DNA from: Sandaracinus sp.
Lineage (GTDB): Bacteria > Myxococcota_A > Polyangia > Polyangiales > Houyiibacteriaceae
Direction: 5' to 3'
NCBI GenBank assembly: GCA_002699025.1
Contig: PABA01000124.1
Location: forward strand, 1-64,000
DNA: 64,000 nt
A program made the position numbers and the translations under genes. Positions 43,265 to 54,513 of the stretch are shown here, piece by piece (within the stretch, counting starts at the first letter, position 1; every line of letters begins with the position of its first letter). The notes under the pieces are model-generated. The model was not told the origin of the DNA and made no database searches. It saw only the letters and a program-made list of their open reading frames with translations.

Positions 43265-44341
43265 ATGAGCCGCCTCATCAACTTCAGCCCCGGTCCCGCC
43301 ACCCTCCCGCTCTCGGTCCTCGAAGAGGTGCAGAGCGAGCTCGTCGACTACCACGGCTCGGGCATCTCGATGCTCGAGCACAGCCACCGCGGCAAGGAGT
43401 ACTCCGCGGTGCACGAGGAGACGACGGCGCTCGTGAAGGAGCTCCTCTCCGTCCCCGACACGCACGACGTCCTCTTCATGCAGGGCGGCGCCACCGGCCA
43501 GTTCGCCCTCGTCCCGATGAACTTCCTCGGCGGCGCGAGCGCGGACTACGTCGACACCGGCGCCTGGTCGAAGAAGGCCTTCAAGGCGGCCAGCTGCTAC
43601 GGCGCGCCCCGCTGGGCCGGCTCCGGCAAGGAAGGCGAGGGCTACGTCCGCGCCCCGAAGGACCTCGACCTGAAGGACGACGCCGCCTACGTCCACCTCA
43701 CCAGCAACGCGACCATCGCCGGCGTCCAGTTCCACGAGTTCCCCGAGACGAAGGCGCCCCTCGTCGCCGACATGTCGAGCGACATCCTCTGGCGCCCGAT
43801 CGATGTCTCGAAGTTCGGTCTGATCTACGCCGGCGCCCAGAAGAACCTCGGCCCGGCCGGCGTCACGGTCGTCATCGTCCGCAAGGACTGGATGGAGAAG
43901 GGCGCCCAGGACATCCCGGACATCTTCCGCTACGGCTTCATCAGCGAGAAGGGCTCCACCCAGAACACGCCGCCGACCTTCCCGATCTACGTGATGGGCA
44001 AGGTCCTGAAGTGGGTGAAGGACCAGGGCGGCGCCGCCGCGATGGAGAAGCAGAACCGCGCCAAGGCCGACGCGCTCTACGGCGTGGTCGACGCCCACGA
44101 CGGCTTCTACCGCTGCCCGGTCGAGAAGGGCTCGCGCTCGGTGATGAACGCGGTCTTCAACCTGCCGACCGAGGAGCTCGAGAAGAAGTTCATCGCCGAC
44201 GCCGCGGAGGCCGGCATGGTGAACACGAAGGGCCACCGCTCGGTCGGCGGCATCCGCATCAGCATGTACAACGCGATGTCCCTCGAGAACGTCGAGAAGC
44301 TCACGACGTTCATGAAGGACTTCGTCGCGAAGAACGGCTGA
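43265..44341 (+). CDS. serC: Phosphoserine aminotransferase SerC
   Basis: The 358-residue class-V aminotransferase converts 3-phosphohydroxypyruvate to phosphoserine in serine synthesis. It has [40 protein letters not shown] and the PLP lysine in [14 protein letters not shown] (Lys 193), then the C-terminal [14 protein letters not shown]. It is full length. No serA or serB is adjacent. Confidence 0.97.
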   Translation: MSRLINFSPGPATLPLSVLEEVQSELVDYHGSGISMLEHSHRGKEYSAVHEETTALVKELLSVPDTHDVLFMQGGATGQFALVPMNFLGGASADYVDTGAWSKKAFKAASCYGAPRWAGSGKEGEGYVRAPKDLDLKDDAAYVHLTSNATIAGVQFHEFPETKAPLVADMSSDILWRPIDVSKFGLIYAGAQKNLGPAGVTVVIVRKDWMEKGAQDIPDIFRYGFISEKGSTQNTPPTFPIYVMGKVLKWVKDQGGAAAMEKQNRAKADALYGVVDAHDGFYRCPVEKGSRSVMNAVFNLPTEELEKKFIADAAEAGMVNTKGHRSVGGIRISMYNAMSLENVEKLTTFMKDFVAKNG

Positions 44342-44385
44342 GCCCGCCTCGAACGCCAACGCTCGCCGCCGCACCCGCCGCGCAC

Positions 44386-44391
44386 TAGACT
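44386..44391 (+). promoter_or_regulatory. Candidate -10 box, lipoprotein gene
   Basis: TAGACT (in CACTAGACT) lies 6 nt before the GTG at 44398. The same nonamer precedes the gene at 47171. Confidence 0.45.
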
Positions 44392-44397
44392 CGGCGG

Positions 44398-44970
44398 GTG
44401 CGCGTCGTTCCGTCCCCCCTCGCGGCACCGCTCCTCGCGGGCGCCCTCGGCGGCCTCTTCCTCAGCGCCCTTTCCCTGAGCGCCCTCTCTCTGAGCGGCT
44501 GTGGCGACACCCCCGGCTATTGCGACTTCCCCGAGCCGCGCGCCGACCTGCCGGTGCGCGCCGTCGCCGTCGGCACGAGCGGCTACCGCGACTACCTCGA
44601 CAACGCGCCGAGCTCCGGCTTCGAGGCCTACCCGGACGGGGGCGAGACGAGGCTCATCGCCGGCGCCCAGGGCGGCTACATGCTCCAGCCCGCCATCCGC
44701 GTCGAGGCGCTCCCCGGCGACCCGGACGAGCTCTGCGTCGCCTACCGCGTGAGCAACGCCTCGCCGGACGCCGAGGTCACGAGCGGCTTCGAGATCGCCG
44801 TGCGCCTCGCCCGCGACGGCGACTTCTTCTACTCGCAGCCCGTCGACGACTTCCTGAGCTTCAACTTCTTCGAGCTCGAGGGGGCCGAGCTCACGCTCGA
44901 GGTCACCGTCGTCGGCGAGACCTTCCAGGGCAGCGAGAGCGTCACGCTCACGCTCCTCCCCGCGACCTGA
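44398..44970 (+). CDS. Small lipoprotein of unknown function
   Basis: The 190-residue predicted lipoprotein has a long hydrophobic signal ([22 protein letters not shown], with a repeated LSAL unit) that ends in lipobox LSGC. The mature part is acidic, with paired Cys ([17 protein letters not shown]) and a beta-rich C-terminus ([20 protein letters not shown]). I recognise no domain. It lies 56 bp after serC and just before uvrB. The GTG start has no Shine-Dalgarno sequence. Confidence 0.75.
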   Translation: MRVVPSPLAAPLLAGALGGLFLSALSLSALSLSGCGDTPGYCDFPEPRADLPVRAVAVGTSGYRDYLDNAPSSGFEAYPDGGETRLIAGAQGGYMLQPAIRVEALPGDPDELCVAYRVSNASPDAEVTSGFEIAVRLARDGDFFYSQPVDDFLSFNFFELEGAELTLEVTVVGETFQGSESVTLTLLPAT

Positions 44971-45026
44971 TCCTCGCCGGCCGCGCGCGAACGTCGCAGC
45001 GCGCCCGCATACTGACGGACAGCGCC

Positions 45027-47048
<2,022 letters not shown>

Positions 47049-47157
47049 GCGCCCGGCGGCCGTTCGAACGACGGTTTCGCCGAAAGGATCCGTTCACCTC
47101 GCAAAACGTGGGGCCTCGGCCGTGAGCCAGCGCCTTGGCGCCTCCGCCAACCGACAC

Positions 47158-47163
47158 TAGACT
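47158..47163 (+). promoter_or_regulatory. Candidate -10 box, CFI-box gene
   Basis: TAGACT (in CACTAGACT) lies 7 nt before the ATG at 47171. Confidence 0.45.
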
Positions 47164-47170
47164 GGCCGGC

Positions 47171-49027
47171 ATGCGTCGTGGCTTGCTCGTCTTGCTGGCC
47201 GGGGTGGCCCTCGCCTGGTCGTCTCCGGGGGAGGCCCAGGACCGAGTCATCGAGATCTCCTTCACCCCCACCGAGCGGGCGCAGATCGCGATCTGGATCG
47301 AGAGCGCGGACGGGACCTTCCTCCGCACGATCCGCCTGACCGAGGCCACGGCCCGGCGCGGCATCGGCAACCGGCCCGGCGCGCTGCAGATGAACAGCGG
47401 GTTCCACTGGCCCTACGGCCGGCGCGAGGGCGTGCTCCCCGTCTGGGCCCATCGGCGCGTCACCGCCCAGGAGCCCTTCCGCCGCGTCATCTTCCAGGAC
47501 CGGCTCTCGGAGGGCTTCGCTTCGCGGACGAGCAACGACGCCTCCCCCGACGACTACTACTGCCTCTCCTTCAACCAGGCGACGACCACCCGCGACGCCC
47601 TCGACGCCGTCACCTGCGCGAGCCAGTTCAACAGCGACAAGGGCCGCTACATCACCGAGGACGACGTCGAGCGCGGCTACGCCGAGCCCTTCGAGATGGA
47701 GGGCGGCGACGCGATGGAGATGCGTCAGCTCGACGCCACCTCGCTCTACCCGCCGCGCCGCGACCTCCGCGAGGCGCGCGGCGCCGACCACCCGGATGTC
47801 CTCGAGTTCGCCGACGACGTGCGCGAGGTGATGCCCGAGATCGACGCCGTGACCATGGCGACGCCCCCGGGCGCCGAGGAGTGGACCGTGCAGTTCATGG
47901 TCCCCGCGGACTGGCCGGCCGGCGAGTACGTCGTCTACGCCGAGGTCAACGTCGAGGGCGACTACAACGAGATGTACGACCCGGAGCGCTTCCCGACGCC
48001 CTCGCTCGGCGGGACGACGCACTGGGACTACTGGGCGCAGACCTACGGCTACCCCTACCGCGGCCAGCCCTCGGTCGTCTTCGAGGTGCCCTTCACGCTC
48101 GACTCCTCGGGCGGCACCTACGTCGCCGAGGCCCCCGTCGGCTACGGCTCCGTGCAGGGCCGCGACGGGGACATCCGCCCGATCGACGGCACCATCGCCG
48201 ACGATCCCACCGGCGCCCCGGGGAGCGGCGCCGACCGCTTCATGGCGCAGCCGGAGGGCGAGCGCCTCGCCGTCGTGGTCGTGCCCTCGAACGTCTGCGA
48301 GAGCGAGGACCCGCCGCCCCAGTGCGGGATGGGCTGCGACGGGGACTCCGCCTGCGGAGCCGGCTTCCTCTGCGACGCCGGGGAGTGCGTCGGCATCTGC
48401 GACGTGGACGACCCGCCCATGGCCGTCGGCGAGCTCCTCGTCGAGCCGCACGAGGAGCGCTCCTGGGACCAGGCGCACGTCTCCTTCCTGGCGCCCGAGA
48501 GCCGCCGCTCGCTCCGGAGCTACCAGGTGCGCGTCGCGCGCGTGCCCTTCGAGCCCGGCATGGACTTCGGCTCCTGGGGGAACGAGGCCAAGATCGCCGG
48601 CCTCGAGGACGTCGCCCTGGTGGTGCCGACCGACGCGGCACCCGGCGAGCGGATCGAGGTCGACCTCGGCCACCTCACGCAGCAGAACACCTACTACGTC
48701 GGCGTGCGCGCCGTGGACTCCTGCGGGGCCGGCGGCGAGGTGCAGGTCGCCGAGGTCGAGACGACCGAGATCATCTTCACGACCGTCTCCCCCTGCTTCG
48801 TCGCCACGGCGACCTACGGCACGCCCATGGCGTCCGAGATCGGCGCGCTGCGGCGCTTCCGCGATCGCTACCTCATGAGCCACGCCTTCGGGCGCTGGCT
48901 GGTGGAGCGCTACTACGCGGTCGGCCCGGACGCGGCCGACGAGATCCGCGAGGACGAGGATCTGCGCGCGATCTCGCGGGCGGCGCTCTCTCCGGTCGTC
49001 GAGGTGGTGCGATGGCTCGTCGACTGA
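47171..49027 (+). CDS. Secreted protein with CFI-box C-terminal domain
   Basis: The 618-residue exported protein has a Sec signal peptide (MRRGLLVLLAGVALAWSSPGEA). The N-terminal beta domain (DRVIEISFTPTERAQIAIWIES) and a middle part precede a Cys-rich GMGCDGDSACGAGFLCDAGE segment and a fibronectin-III-like strand region (RSWDQAHVSFLAPESRRSLR). The C-terminal 80 residues match the CFI-box domain: CFVATATYGTPMA, then IGALRRFRDRYLM and helices to the end. This box is a known C-terminal signature in myxobacterial and other secreted proteins and may be processed or anchored. Its 3' end overlaps the DUF4266 gene by 16 bp, so the three genes that follow form an operon. Confidence 0.88.
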   Translation: MRRGLLVLLAGVALAWSSPGEAQDRVIEISFTPTERAQIAIWIESADGTFLRTIRLTEATARRGIGNRPGALQMNSGFHWPYGRREGVLPVWAHRRVTAQEPFRRVIFQDRLSEGFASRTSNDASPDDYYCLSFNQATTTRDALDAVTCASQFNSDKGRYITEDDVERGYAEPFEMEGGDAMEMRQLDATSLYPPRRDLREARGADHPDVLEFADDVREVMPEIDAVTMATPPGAEEWTVQFMVPADWPAGEYVVYAEVNVEGDYNEMYDPERFPTPSLGGTTHWDYWAQTYGYPYRGQPSVVFEVPFTLDSSGGTYVAEAPVGYGSVQGRDGDIRPIDGTIADDPTGAPGSGADRFMAQPEGERLAVVVVPSNVCESEDPPPQCGMGCDGDSACGAGFLCDAGECVGICDVDDPPMAVGELLVEPHEERSWDQAHVSFLAPESRRSLRSYQVRVARVPFEPGMDFGSWGNEAKIAGLEDVALVVPTDAAPGERIEVDLGHLTQQNTYYVGVRAVDSCGAGGEVQVAEVETTEIIFTTVSPCFVATATYGTPMASEIGALRRFRDRYLMSHAFGRWLVERYYAVGPDAADEIREDEDLRAISRAALSPVVEVVRWLVD

Positions 49028-49227
49028 TCGGCGCGCTCGCGCTCTCCGCGGCGCTCCTCGGGGGCTGCGTGAGCGTGGCGCCCTACGAGCGCGAGGCGCT
49101 CTCCCGGAAGGGCATGGACGTCGAGCGCGAGGGCATGGAGATGGGCTTCCGGGCGCACGTGCACGACTCGCGCGAGGGCGCCACCGGCGGGCATGGCAGC
49201 ACCGGCGGCGGCTGCGGCTGCAACTGA
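49012..49227 (+). CDS. DUF4266 small lipoprotein
   Basis: The 71-residue predicted lipoprotein has a signal peptide and lipobox LGGC (Cys about 19). Its mature part PYEREALSRKGM ... HDSREGATGGHGSTG ends in a Gly/Cys tail (GGGCGCN), the signature of DUF4266. Such genes are found beside DUF3570 genes, and a DUF3570 gene follows. It overlaps the CFI-box gene (49012-49027). It is a likely outer-membrane or periplasmic partner for DUF3570. Confidence 0.9.
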   Translation: MARRLIGALALSAALLGGCVSVAPYEREALSRKGMDVEREGMEMGFRAHVHDSREGATGGHGSTGGGCGCN

Positions 49228-49332
49228 CGGCTCCCACCGCTGCAGGGCAAGGGCGCGAGCAGTTCACGGGTGCGAGGCATGGGTCGGGGCGTAGAGCAGG
49301 AGGGCGCGACCCGGGGAAACGGGAGCGTCCTC

Positions 49333-50535
49333 ATGGCCCGCCGCGGGCCGAGCGGCTATGACGCGCCGGTGAACTCGCGGCTTCGACTCGTCGCGCTCGC
49401 GCTGAGCACGGCGGCGGCGCTCCTCGTCCCGGCGCGCCCGGCGTCGGCCGACGAGGCGTCGGGCACCTGGACCGGCGACGTGGAGCTCCGCGGGAACTAC
49501 TACTGGGAGCGCTCGACGCGGGTGATCGCGCCGGCGGTCTCGACGCGGCTTCAGGCGCCGAACGGGCTGCGGGTCAACGCCGAGTATCTGGTCGACGCGA
49601 TCACGAGCGCGAGCCAGGCGGCGGGCGTGCTCGAGGACGTGCGCTTCACGGAGATCCGTCACGAGGGGACGGTCGGGCTCGGCGGCGAGATCGATCTGGG
49701 CGACGCGCAGCTCGACCTCTCCGGCTCCTTCCGCGTGAGCCGGGAGCCGGACTACCTCTCCATCGGCGGGGGGCTGAACGCGGGGCTCGCGCTGAACGAC
49801 CGGGCGACGACCCTGCGGCTCGGGGCGTACGTGATCCACGACGAGATCCGGCAGCGCTTCCAGGCCGGGACGGGGACGCGGCCGGACTTCATGGGCGAGG
49901 GGACGAGCGCCGACGCCTTCGAGGAGAGCTTCAACGCGCTCTCGCTCACGGCGGGCATCGAGCAGGTGCTCTCGCCGGTCGTCTATTTCAACGTCACCTA
50001 CCAGTACAACTACCTCAACGGGTTCTTGGCGAACGCCTATCGGCGGGTGGCGGTGGCGGACGTGCTGCGGCCGGAGAACCACCCGGGGGTGCGCCACCGG
50101 CAGAGCCTGACCGGACGCCTGGCCGGGCACATCCGGCGGACGCGGACGTCGGTCCACGTGATCTACCGCGCGTACTGGGACAGCTGGGACATCGCCGCGA
50201 TCACGCCGGAGCTCCGCGTGTACCAGCAGCTCGCGCGGTACACGCACCTGCGGCTGAGGTGGCGCCACTACCGGCAGCGGCGCGCGTTCTTCTACGAGCC
50301 GGCATACGCGGACGACACGCCCGAGGACGCCTACGTGACGGCGGACCCGAAGATGAGCACGTTCCACAGCCACCTGGCGGGCTTCCAGCTCTTGCTCGGC
50401 ATGGGCTTCCTCGAGGACACGGCGCTCGACGCCTTCCGCGAGGCGACGCTCGATCTGAACTTCGAGTACATCTGGAACACGAACCGCTTCGGCAACGGCG
50501 TCATCGCCCAGGTCGGCCTGCGCATCCCGTTCTGA
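49333..50535 (+). CDS. DUF3570 outer-membrane beta-barrel protein
   Basis: About 400 residues from the ATG at 49333 (GGAG nine bases upstream). A shorter GTG start at 49369 (VNSRLRLVALALST) also gives a signal peptide. The signal peptide is followed by a beta-barrel-like chain of alternating strands: GDVELRGNYYWERSTRVIAP, INVNAEYL-like, FNVTYQYNYLNGFLANAY, EYIWNTNRFGNGVIAQVGLR ending in a terminal aromatic residue (RIPF). This is the DUF3570 family. Together with DUF4266 it forms a recurrent gene pair often next to thioredoxin-like and ApbE genes; those two are absent here. Confidence 0.88.
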   Translation: MARRGPSGYDAPVNSRLRLVALALSTAAALLVPARPASADEASGTWTGDVELRGNYYWERSTRVIAPAVSTRLQAPNGLRVNAEYLVDAITSASQAAGVLEDVRFTEIRHEGTVGLGGEIDLGDAQLDLSGSFRVSREPDYLSIGGGLNAGLALNDRATTLRLGAYVIHDEIRQRFQAGTGTRPDFMGEGTSADAFEESFNALSLTAGIEQVLSPVVYFNVTYQYNYLNGFLANAYRRVAVADVLRPENHPGVRHRQSLTGRLAGHIRRTRTSVHVIYRAYWDSWDIAAITPELRVYQQLARYTHLRLRWRHYRQRRAFFYEPAYADDTPEDAYVTADPKMSTFHSHLAGFQLLLGMGFLEDTALDAFREATLDLNFEYIWNTNRFGNGVIAQVGLRIPF

Positions 50536-50696
50536 CCTCCGCCGGTCCCCGACCGGCGATCACCCCTGCCCCTTCCGCGGGACCCGTCGCGAGCGCCCGG
50601 GCCGCCCCCGCCGAGGCCCGGACACGGCTCGTTCTGGGCCTCGGGCTTGCTGGAGCTCGGGCTCTTCTCGAGGTCGAGCTCGGCACCGACCTCGAC

Positions 50697-50765
50697 CGCG
50701 CAGTCACGACCACACAGTCACGACCGACGACACAGTCACGACCGCGCAGTCACGACCGCGTAGTT
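50697..50765. repeat. AGTCACGAC tandem repeat
   Basis: CGCAGTCACGAC-like units recur at 14 or 18 bp spacing (about four to five copies) between two convergent genes, 12 bp from the Crp-like gene stop. Confidence 0.85.
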
Positions 50766-50776
50766 GCCGCCCACGC

Positions 50777-51424
50777 CTACTCGTCGCCGAACTTCTCGCG
50801 CATCTGCAGGAACTCGAGGAACTCGTGCAGGCGCATGACGTCCGGGATGCGAAAGCCCTCGGCCGTCTCCTCGACGATCTTCAGCCGGCCGAGCCGCTGG
50901 AGCACGGTGGAGACCTCGTCCGCCGAGAGGCCGATCTGGTTGGCCAAGCCGCCGCGGTCCAGCGGCACCACGACCGAGCCGTCCTCCCGGCGCTGCCCGT
51001 TGTACTCGGCCTCGTGCGCGAGCCCGAGGATGGTCCGCGCCTTCGGGTCGCGGTGCATCAGGAGGTCGATGAGCGTGTTCGCGCTGTCGAGGCGACGGGC
51101 GAGCTTCTTGATGAGCCGCACGGCGATCTCGGTGTTCGAGACGATCATCGCGCCGAAGGTCTTCGGATCGATGCTGAGCAGCTGGGCGTCCTCGACGACC
51201 TCCGCCGAGGCGGTGCGCGGCTTGTCGTTCAGGATGGCCATCTCGCCGAAGAAGTCGCCCGGCCCGAGGATGGCCAGGAGCTTCTCGCGCCCCTTCACCT
51301 CGGTGAAGATGCGCACGCGCCCGCGCTGGATGACGTACATCTCGTCGCCGCGGTCCCCGTCCCGGAAGAGCACGGTGCCCTCGGGCACCTGCTGAACGCG
51401 CTTGGCCAGCTTCTCGTTCGTCAT
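50777..51424 (-). CDS. Crp/Fnr-family transcription regulator
   Basis: 215 residues. The N-terminal cyclic-nucleotide-binding beta-barrel has VLFRDGDRGDEMYVIQRG and GPGDFFGEMAILNDKPRTAS, where Arg and Glu could contact cyclic nucleotide. A long connecting helix and a C-terminal winged helix-turn-helix follow (NQIGLSADEVSTVLQRLGRL). It is probably cAMP- or c-di-GMP-responsive. Its ATG overlaps the stop of the preceding glycosyltransferase by ATGA. It could act at CRP-like sites such as 20903. Confidence 0.93.
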   Translation of the reverse strand: MTNEKLAKRVQQVPEGTVLFRDGDRGDEMYVIQRGRVRIFTEVKGREKLLAILGPGDFFGEMAILNDKPRTASAEVVEDAQLLSIDPKTFGAMIVSNTEIAVRLIKKLARRLDSANTLIDLLMHRDPKARTILGLAHEAEYNGQRREDGSVVVPLDRGGLANQIGLSADEVSTVLQRLGRLKIVEETAEGFRIPDVMRLHEFLEFLQMREKFGDE

Positions 51425-52086
51425 CGCGCCGCAGGATACCAGGGGGCGGCGGCGGCGCGCGTCTCGGCTGCGTGAGGGAGATCGCGGAGCGCAGCGGCGG
51501 TGCGGGGCGCGGCGGCCGGGTCGAGGGCGAGGTGCGCCCGGAGGAGCGCCAGGTCGCGCGGCGTGTCGACGTCGTACCAGGGCTCGATGAGGGCCGCCTC
51601 CGGCTCGGCGCGGAGCGAGTCGGCGAGGGCGTGGGGCGACGACCAGCGCACGTCTCCGAAACGGAGCGGGCGCCGAGCGCCGACGAGCACGTAGCCGCCG
51701 TCGTGGCTCGGGGCGAAGACCACCTCGCGCTTCCTCAGGGCGGCGGCGGCGGCGCGGAGCAGGCGCGCCGGAAGGGTGGGGACGTCCGTGCCGACGAGCA
51801 GCACGGCGTCCGCGCGAGTGAGCGCGGAGGCGAGGGCGTGCTCCATGCGCGCGCCGAGGTCGCGGCCCTCTTGGGCGCGCCGGGGCAGGTCCGGGAGCGA
51901 GGGGTGCGCCGGGTCGCCGGCGACCCAGAGCGTCGGCGGGAAGAGGGCGCCGGCGCGGGCGACGACGTCCTCCAGGAACGCGCCGTAGAGGGCCGCGGCG
52001 CCGGCCTCGCCGAGGGCGGGCGCGAGGCGCGTCTTCACTCGGCCGGGCACGACCGGCTTGCCGAAGAGCGCGAGCGCGAGCTTCAC
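51421..52086 (-). CDS. TIGR04282-family (DUF2064) glycosyltransferase-like protein
   Basis: The 221-residue Rossmann-like sugar-nucleotide transferase is of the TIGR04282 group: ALALFGKPVVPGRVKTRLAP, LLVGTDVPTLP, FAPSHDGGYVLVGAR and ALIEPWYDVDTPRDL. The GTG start overlaps the glycosyltransferase-2 stop (GTGA, 52083-52086), and the stop overlaps the Crp start. These proteins are often found with GT2 genes, as here. Confidence 0.88.
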   Translation of the reverse strand: MKLALALFGKPVVPGRVKTRLAPALGEAGAAALYGAFLEDVVARAGALFPPTLWVAGDPAHPSLPDLPRRAQEGRDLGARMEHALASALTRADAVLLVGTDVPTLPARLLRAAAAALRKREVVFAPSHDGGYVLVGARRPLRFGDVRWSSPHALADSLRAEPEAALIEPWYDVDTPRDLALLRAHLALDPAAAPRTAAALRDLPHAAETRAAAAPWYPAAR

Positions 52087-52787
52087 CGGGCGTTCGCTCC
52101 GGGGTGGGGCGCGCGCGTGTGCCGGGCGAGGAGCCAGAGGATCTTCGCCCCCGCGCCGACGCTGCCGCGGAGCGTCCCGCTCACCTTCGAGGTGCCGACG
52201 CGCGGCCGATAGGAGACGGGCACCTCCGCGTGGCGGAGCCCGCGCTGGGCGGCCTTGATCTGCATCTCGACCGTCCACCCGAAGTTCCGGTCGCGCATGC
52301 CGAGCCGCTCGAGCGCCTCCCAGCGGATGGCGCGGAAGGGGCCGAGGTCCGTGTAGCGCGCGCCGTAGAGCGCCCGGAGCGCGACGCAGGCGATGGCGTT
52401 GCCGACGCGCTGCTGCGGGGTGAGGGCGCCGCGCTGGAGGCGACCGCGGACGCGCGAGCCGATGACGAGGTCGGCGCCGGCGCCGAGGGGCGCGAGCAGG
52501 CGCGGGAGCTCCTCCGGGTGGTCCGAGTAGTCGCCGTCGAGGAAGACGACCACCTCGGGCGGGTCCGAGCGGAGGTGGGCGAGGGCCTCGAGGCAGGCCG
52601 CGCCGTAGCCCTTCTCCGGCTGGTGGACGACCTCCGCGCCCCCGGCGCGGGCGACCTCGGCCGTGCGATCGGTGGAGCCGTTGTCCGCGACGACGACGCG
52701 CCGGACGGGCGGGCGCGGGATGGCCGCGAGCACGCGCGGCAAGGCCTGCTCTTCGTTCAGCGCGGGGATGATGACGTCGACGCGCAC
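52083..52787 (-). CDS. Glycosyltransferase family 2
   Basis: 234 residues. The GT-A fold has VDVIIPALNEEQALPRVLAA, VVADNGSTDRTAEVA, FLDGDYSDHPEELPRLL (DxD-type metal site DGD) and VIGSRVRGRL, then TDLGPFRAIRWEALERLGM and NFGWTVEMQIKA, close to dolichol-phosphate mannose synthase-type or UDP-sugar polyprenyl transferases. It lacks the C-terminal membrane helices seen in some relatives. Coupled to the TIGR04282 gene by GTGA. Confidence 0.92.
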   Translation of the reverse strand: MRVDVIIPALNEEQALPRVLAAIPRPPVRRVVVADNGSTDRTAEVARAGGAEVVHQPEKGYGAACLEALAHLRSDPPEVVVFLDGDYSDHPEELPRLLAPLGAGADLVIGSRVRGRLQRGALTPQQRVGNAIACVALRALYGARYTDLGPFRAIRWEALERLGMRDRNFGWTVEMQIKAAQRGLRHAEVPVSYRPRVGTSKVSGTLRGSVGAGAKILWLLARHTRAPHPGANAR

Positions 52788-53533
52788 GGGAGGGGTACGT
52801 GCGGCCAGCCCGCGCGCTACGCAAGCGCGGTCGCGGCCCATCCGGGGGAGCGCGAAGAGGACGCGGGTCCCGGGGAGCCGATCGCGCGCCCTCCGGCGGG
52901 ATGCGACCGCTCTGCGCGCCGGGACCCTCCGGCGCGATGACGAACGCGGAGGGCCGGGATGGAGACGACCAGCGCGCCGGGACGTCCTGCGCGGGACGGC
53001 GACCGACCAGCGCGCCAACCGACACTTCCGGGCAGGACCGCGCGCCGGTTGGGGAGGTCGCGAAGCCTGCCGGCGGAATGCGCCACAACTGCCACGCCCC
53101 CCGCCCGAGCCCTACGATCTTCTCTTCCTCCACCTCTCTACCCCACCGCCCGGTAGCGTTGGGGGGTGGGCCGTGTCCTCCCCGTACTCAGGGGTTATCG
53201 AGCCGGCCCGGAGGGCGGTTTCGTCATGAAATGGCGCCAGGATGCGCCAGACTCCAATAATCCCTATCGACTTTCGTGACGCCCCTCGTGAGCCCGAGCG
53301 GGGCGCCTCGCCCGATGCGTCGCCGACGTCCCGCTCGCCGGCGAACCGTCGGGGTCTCGCCACGCTCGCCCTCGCGCCGCGGCCCGTCCTCACCCCGCGC
53401 CGCGCCCGCCCTCGCGTCGCAGCACGCCCTCACCCTGCGCTCCGCTCGCCTCCGCGTGTCCTCCGCCCGCCTCGTCCGCCCGCACCCCGCGCCTCCGTAG
53501 GCACCCGCGCGTCGTCGTGCTACCCGTTCGCCC
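52788..53533. other. 746-bp divergent region, no gene supported
   Basis: I see no protein or RNA gene. Bases about 52880-53020 repeat a loose CCAGCGCGCCGGGAC-type segment. At 53220-53280 there is a locally AT-rich stretch (AATGGCGCCAGG, CCAATAATCCC), possibly promoter DNA for the gene at 53534, whose leader would then be long. Confidence 0.5.
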
Positions 53534-54508
53534 ATGAGCCAGCCGCGCCGGACCCGCATCCTGACCCGCGCCGACGTCGCGCGCGTCGCCGACATGAAGG
53601 ACGCCGTCGAGGCCGTCACCGAAGCCTTCGCCGCCCAGGCGAAGGGCACGGCCCAGATGCCGCCCAAGGTCTACCTCGACCTCCCCGAGCACGACGGCGA
53701 CTTCCGCGCCATGCCGGCCTCCCTCGGCGACGCCGCCGGCGTGAAGTGGGTCAACAGCCACCCGAAGAACCCGGAGCGCTTCGACCTCCCCTCGGTCATG
53801 GGCGTCTACGTCCTCAGCGACCCGGCGAGCGCCTACCCGGCCGCCATCCTGGACGCGACTCTCCTCACCGCCCTCCGCACGGGCGCGGCGGCCGGCGTCG
53901 CGTCGAAGCACCTCGCCATCGCGTCTCCGAAGACCGTCGGCTTCGTCGGCGCGGGCGTGCAGGCGCGCTACCTCCACGGCGCGCACCAGGCCGTCTTCGG
54001 CGACGCCTTCGAGGCCCTCTTCGCCGACCGCGACGCCGCCCGCGCCGAGGCCCTGGCCGCCGAGCTCGGGGGCCGCGCCGTGAGCGTCGAGGAGGCGAGC
54101 GGCGCCGACATCGTCTGCACCTCCACCCCCTCGCGGAGCCCGGTCGTGCAGCGCGCCTGGCTCGCGCCCCACGCCCACCTCAACGCCATGGGCGCCGACG
54201 CCGAGGGCAAGCAGGAGCTCGAGGTCGCCATCCTGAAGGACGCGCAGGTCTTCATCGACGAGCGCGAGCAGGCGACCCACAGCGGCGAGATCAACGTCCC
54301 GCTCCACGACGGCACCTACGCCGAGAGCGAGCTCGCCGGCACCCTCGGCCAGGTCATCGTCGGCGACGTGCCCGCGAAGCGCGACGGCCTCACGGTCTTC
54401 GACTCCACCGGCCTCGCGCTCCAGGACGTCGCCCTCGCCAAGCGCCTGGTCGCCGCCGCGGCCGCCGCCGGCGTGGGCACCGAGCTCGACCTCGTCGGCG
54501 AGGGCTGA
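53534..54508 (+). CDS. Ornithine cyclodeaminase / mu-crystallin family protein
   Basis: 324 residues. The family fold has ADMKDAVEAVTEAFAAQAKG, PPKVYLDLPEHDGDFRAMPA, the NAD-binding KTVGFVGAGVQARYLHGA (GxGxxA type), CTSTPSRSPVV and LNAMGADAEGKQEL. Members convert ornithine to proline, dehydrogenate alanine or reduce ketimines (EutC in ectoine use), so the substrate is open. A 2-hydroxyacid dehydrogenase follows 5 bp later, apparently in the same operon. Confidence 0.9.
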   Translation: MSQPRRTRILTRADVARVADMKDAVEAVTEAFAAQAKGTAQMPPKVYLDLPEHDGDFRAMPASLGDAAGVKWVNSHPKNPERFDLPSVMGVYVLSDPASAYPAAILDATLLTALRTGAAAGVASKHLAIASPKTVGFVGAGVQARYLHGAHQAVFGDAFEALFADRDAARAEALAAELGGRAVSVEEASGADIVCTSTPSRSPVVQRAWLAPHAHLNAMGADAEGKQELEVAILKDAQVFIDEREQATHSGEINVPLHDGTYAESELAGTLGQVIVGDVPAKRDGLTVFDSTGLALQDVALAKRLVAAAAAAGVGTELDLVGEG

Positions 54509-54513
54509 GCGCC

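Noticed and set aside
51433-51438. TATCCT box before the Crp-like gene
   Set aside because: It lies in the codons of the overlapping upstream gene, which is translationally coupled; no independent promoter is needed.
52799-53260. Arg/Gly-rich frame in the divergent region
   Set aside because: Contains repeats typical of non-coding GC-rich DNA; no domain, start context or ribosome-binding site.
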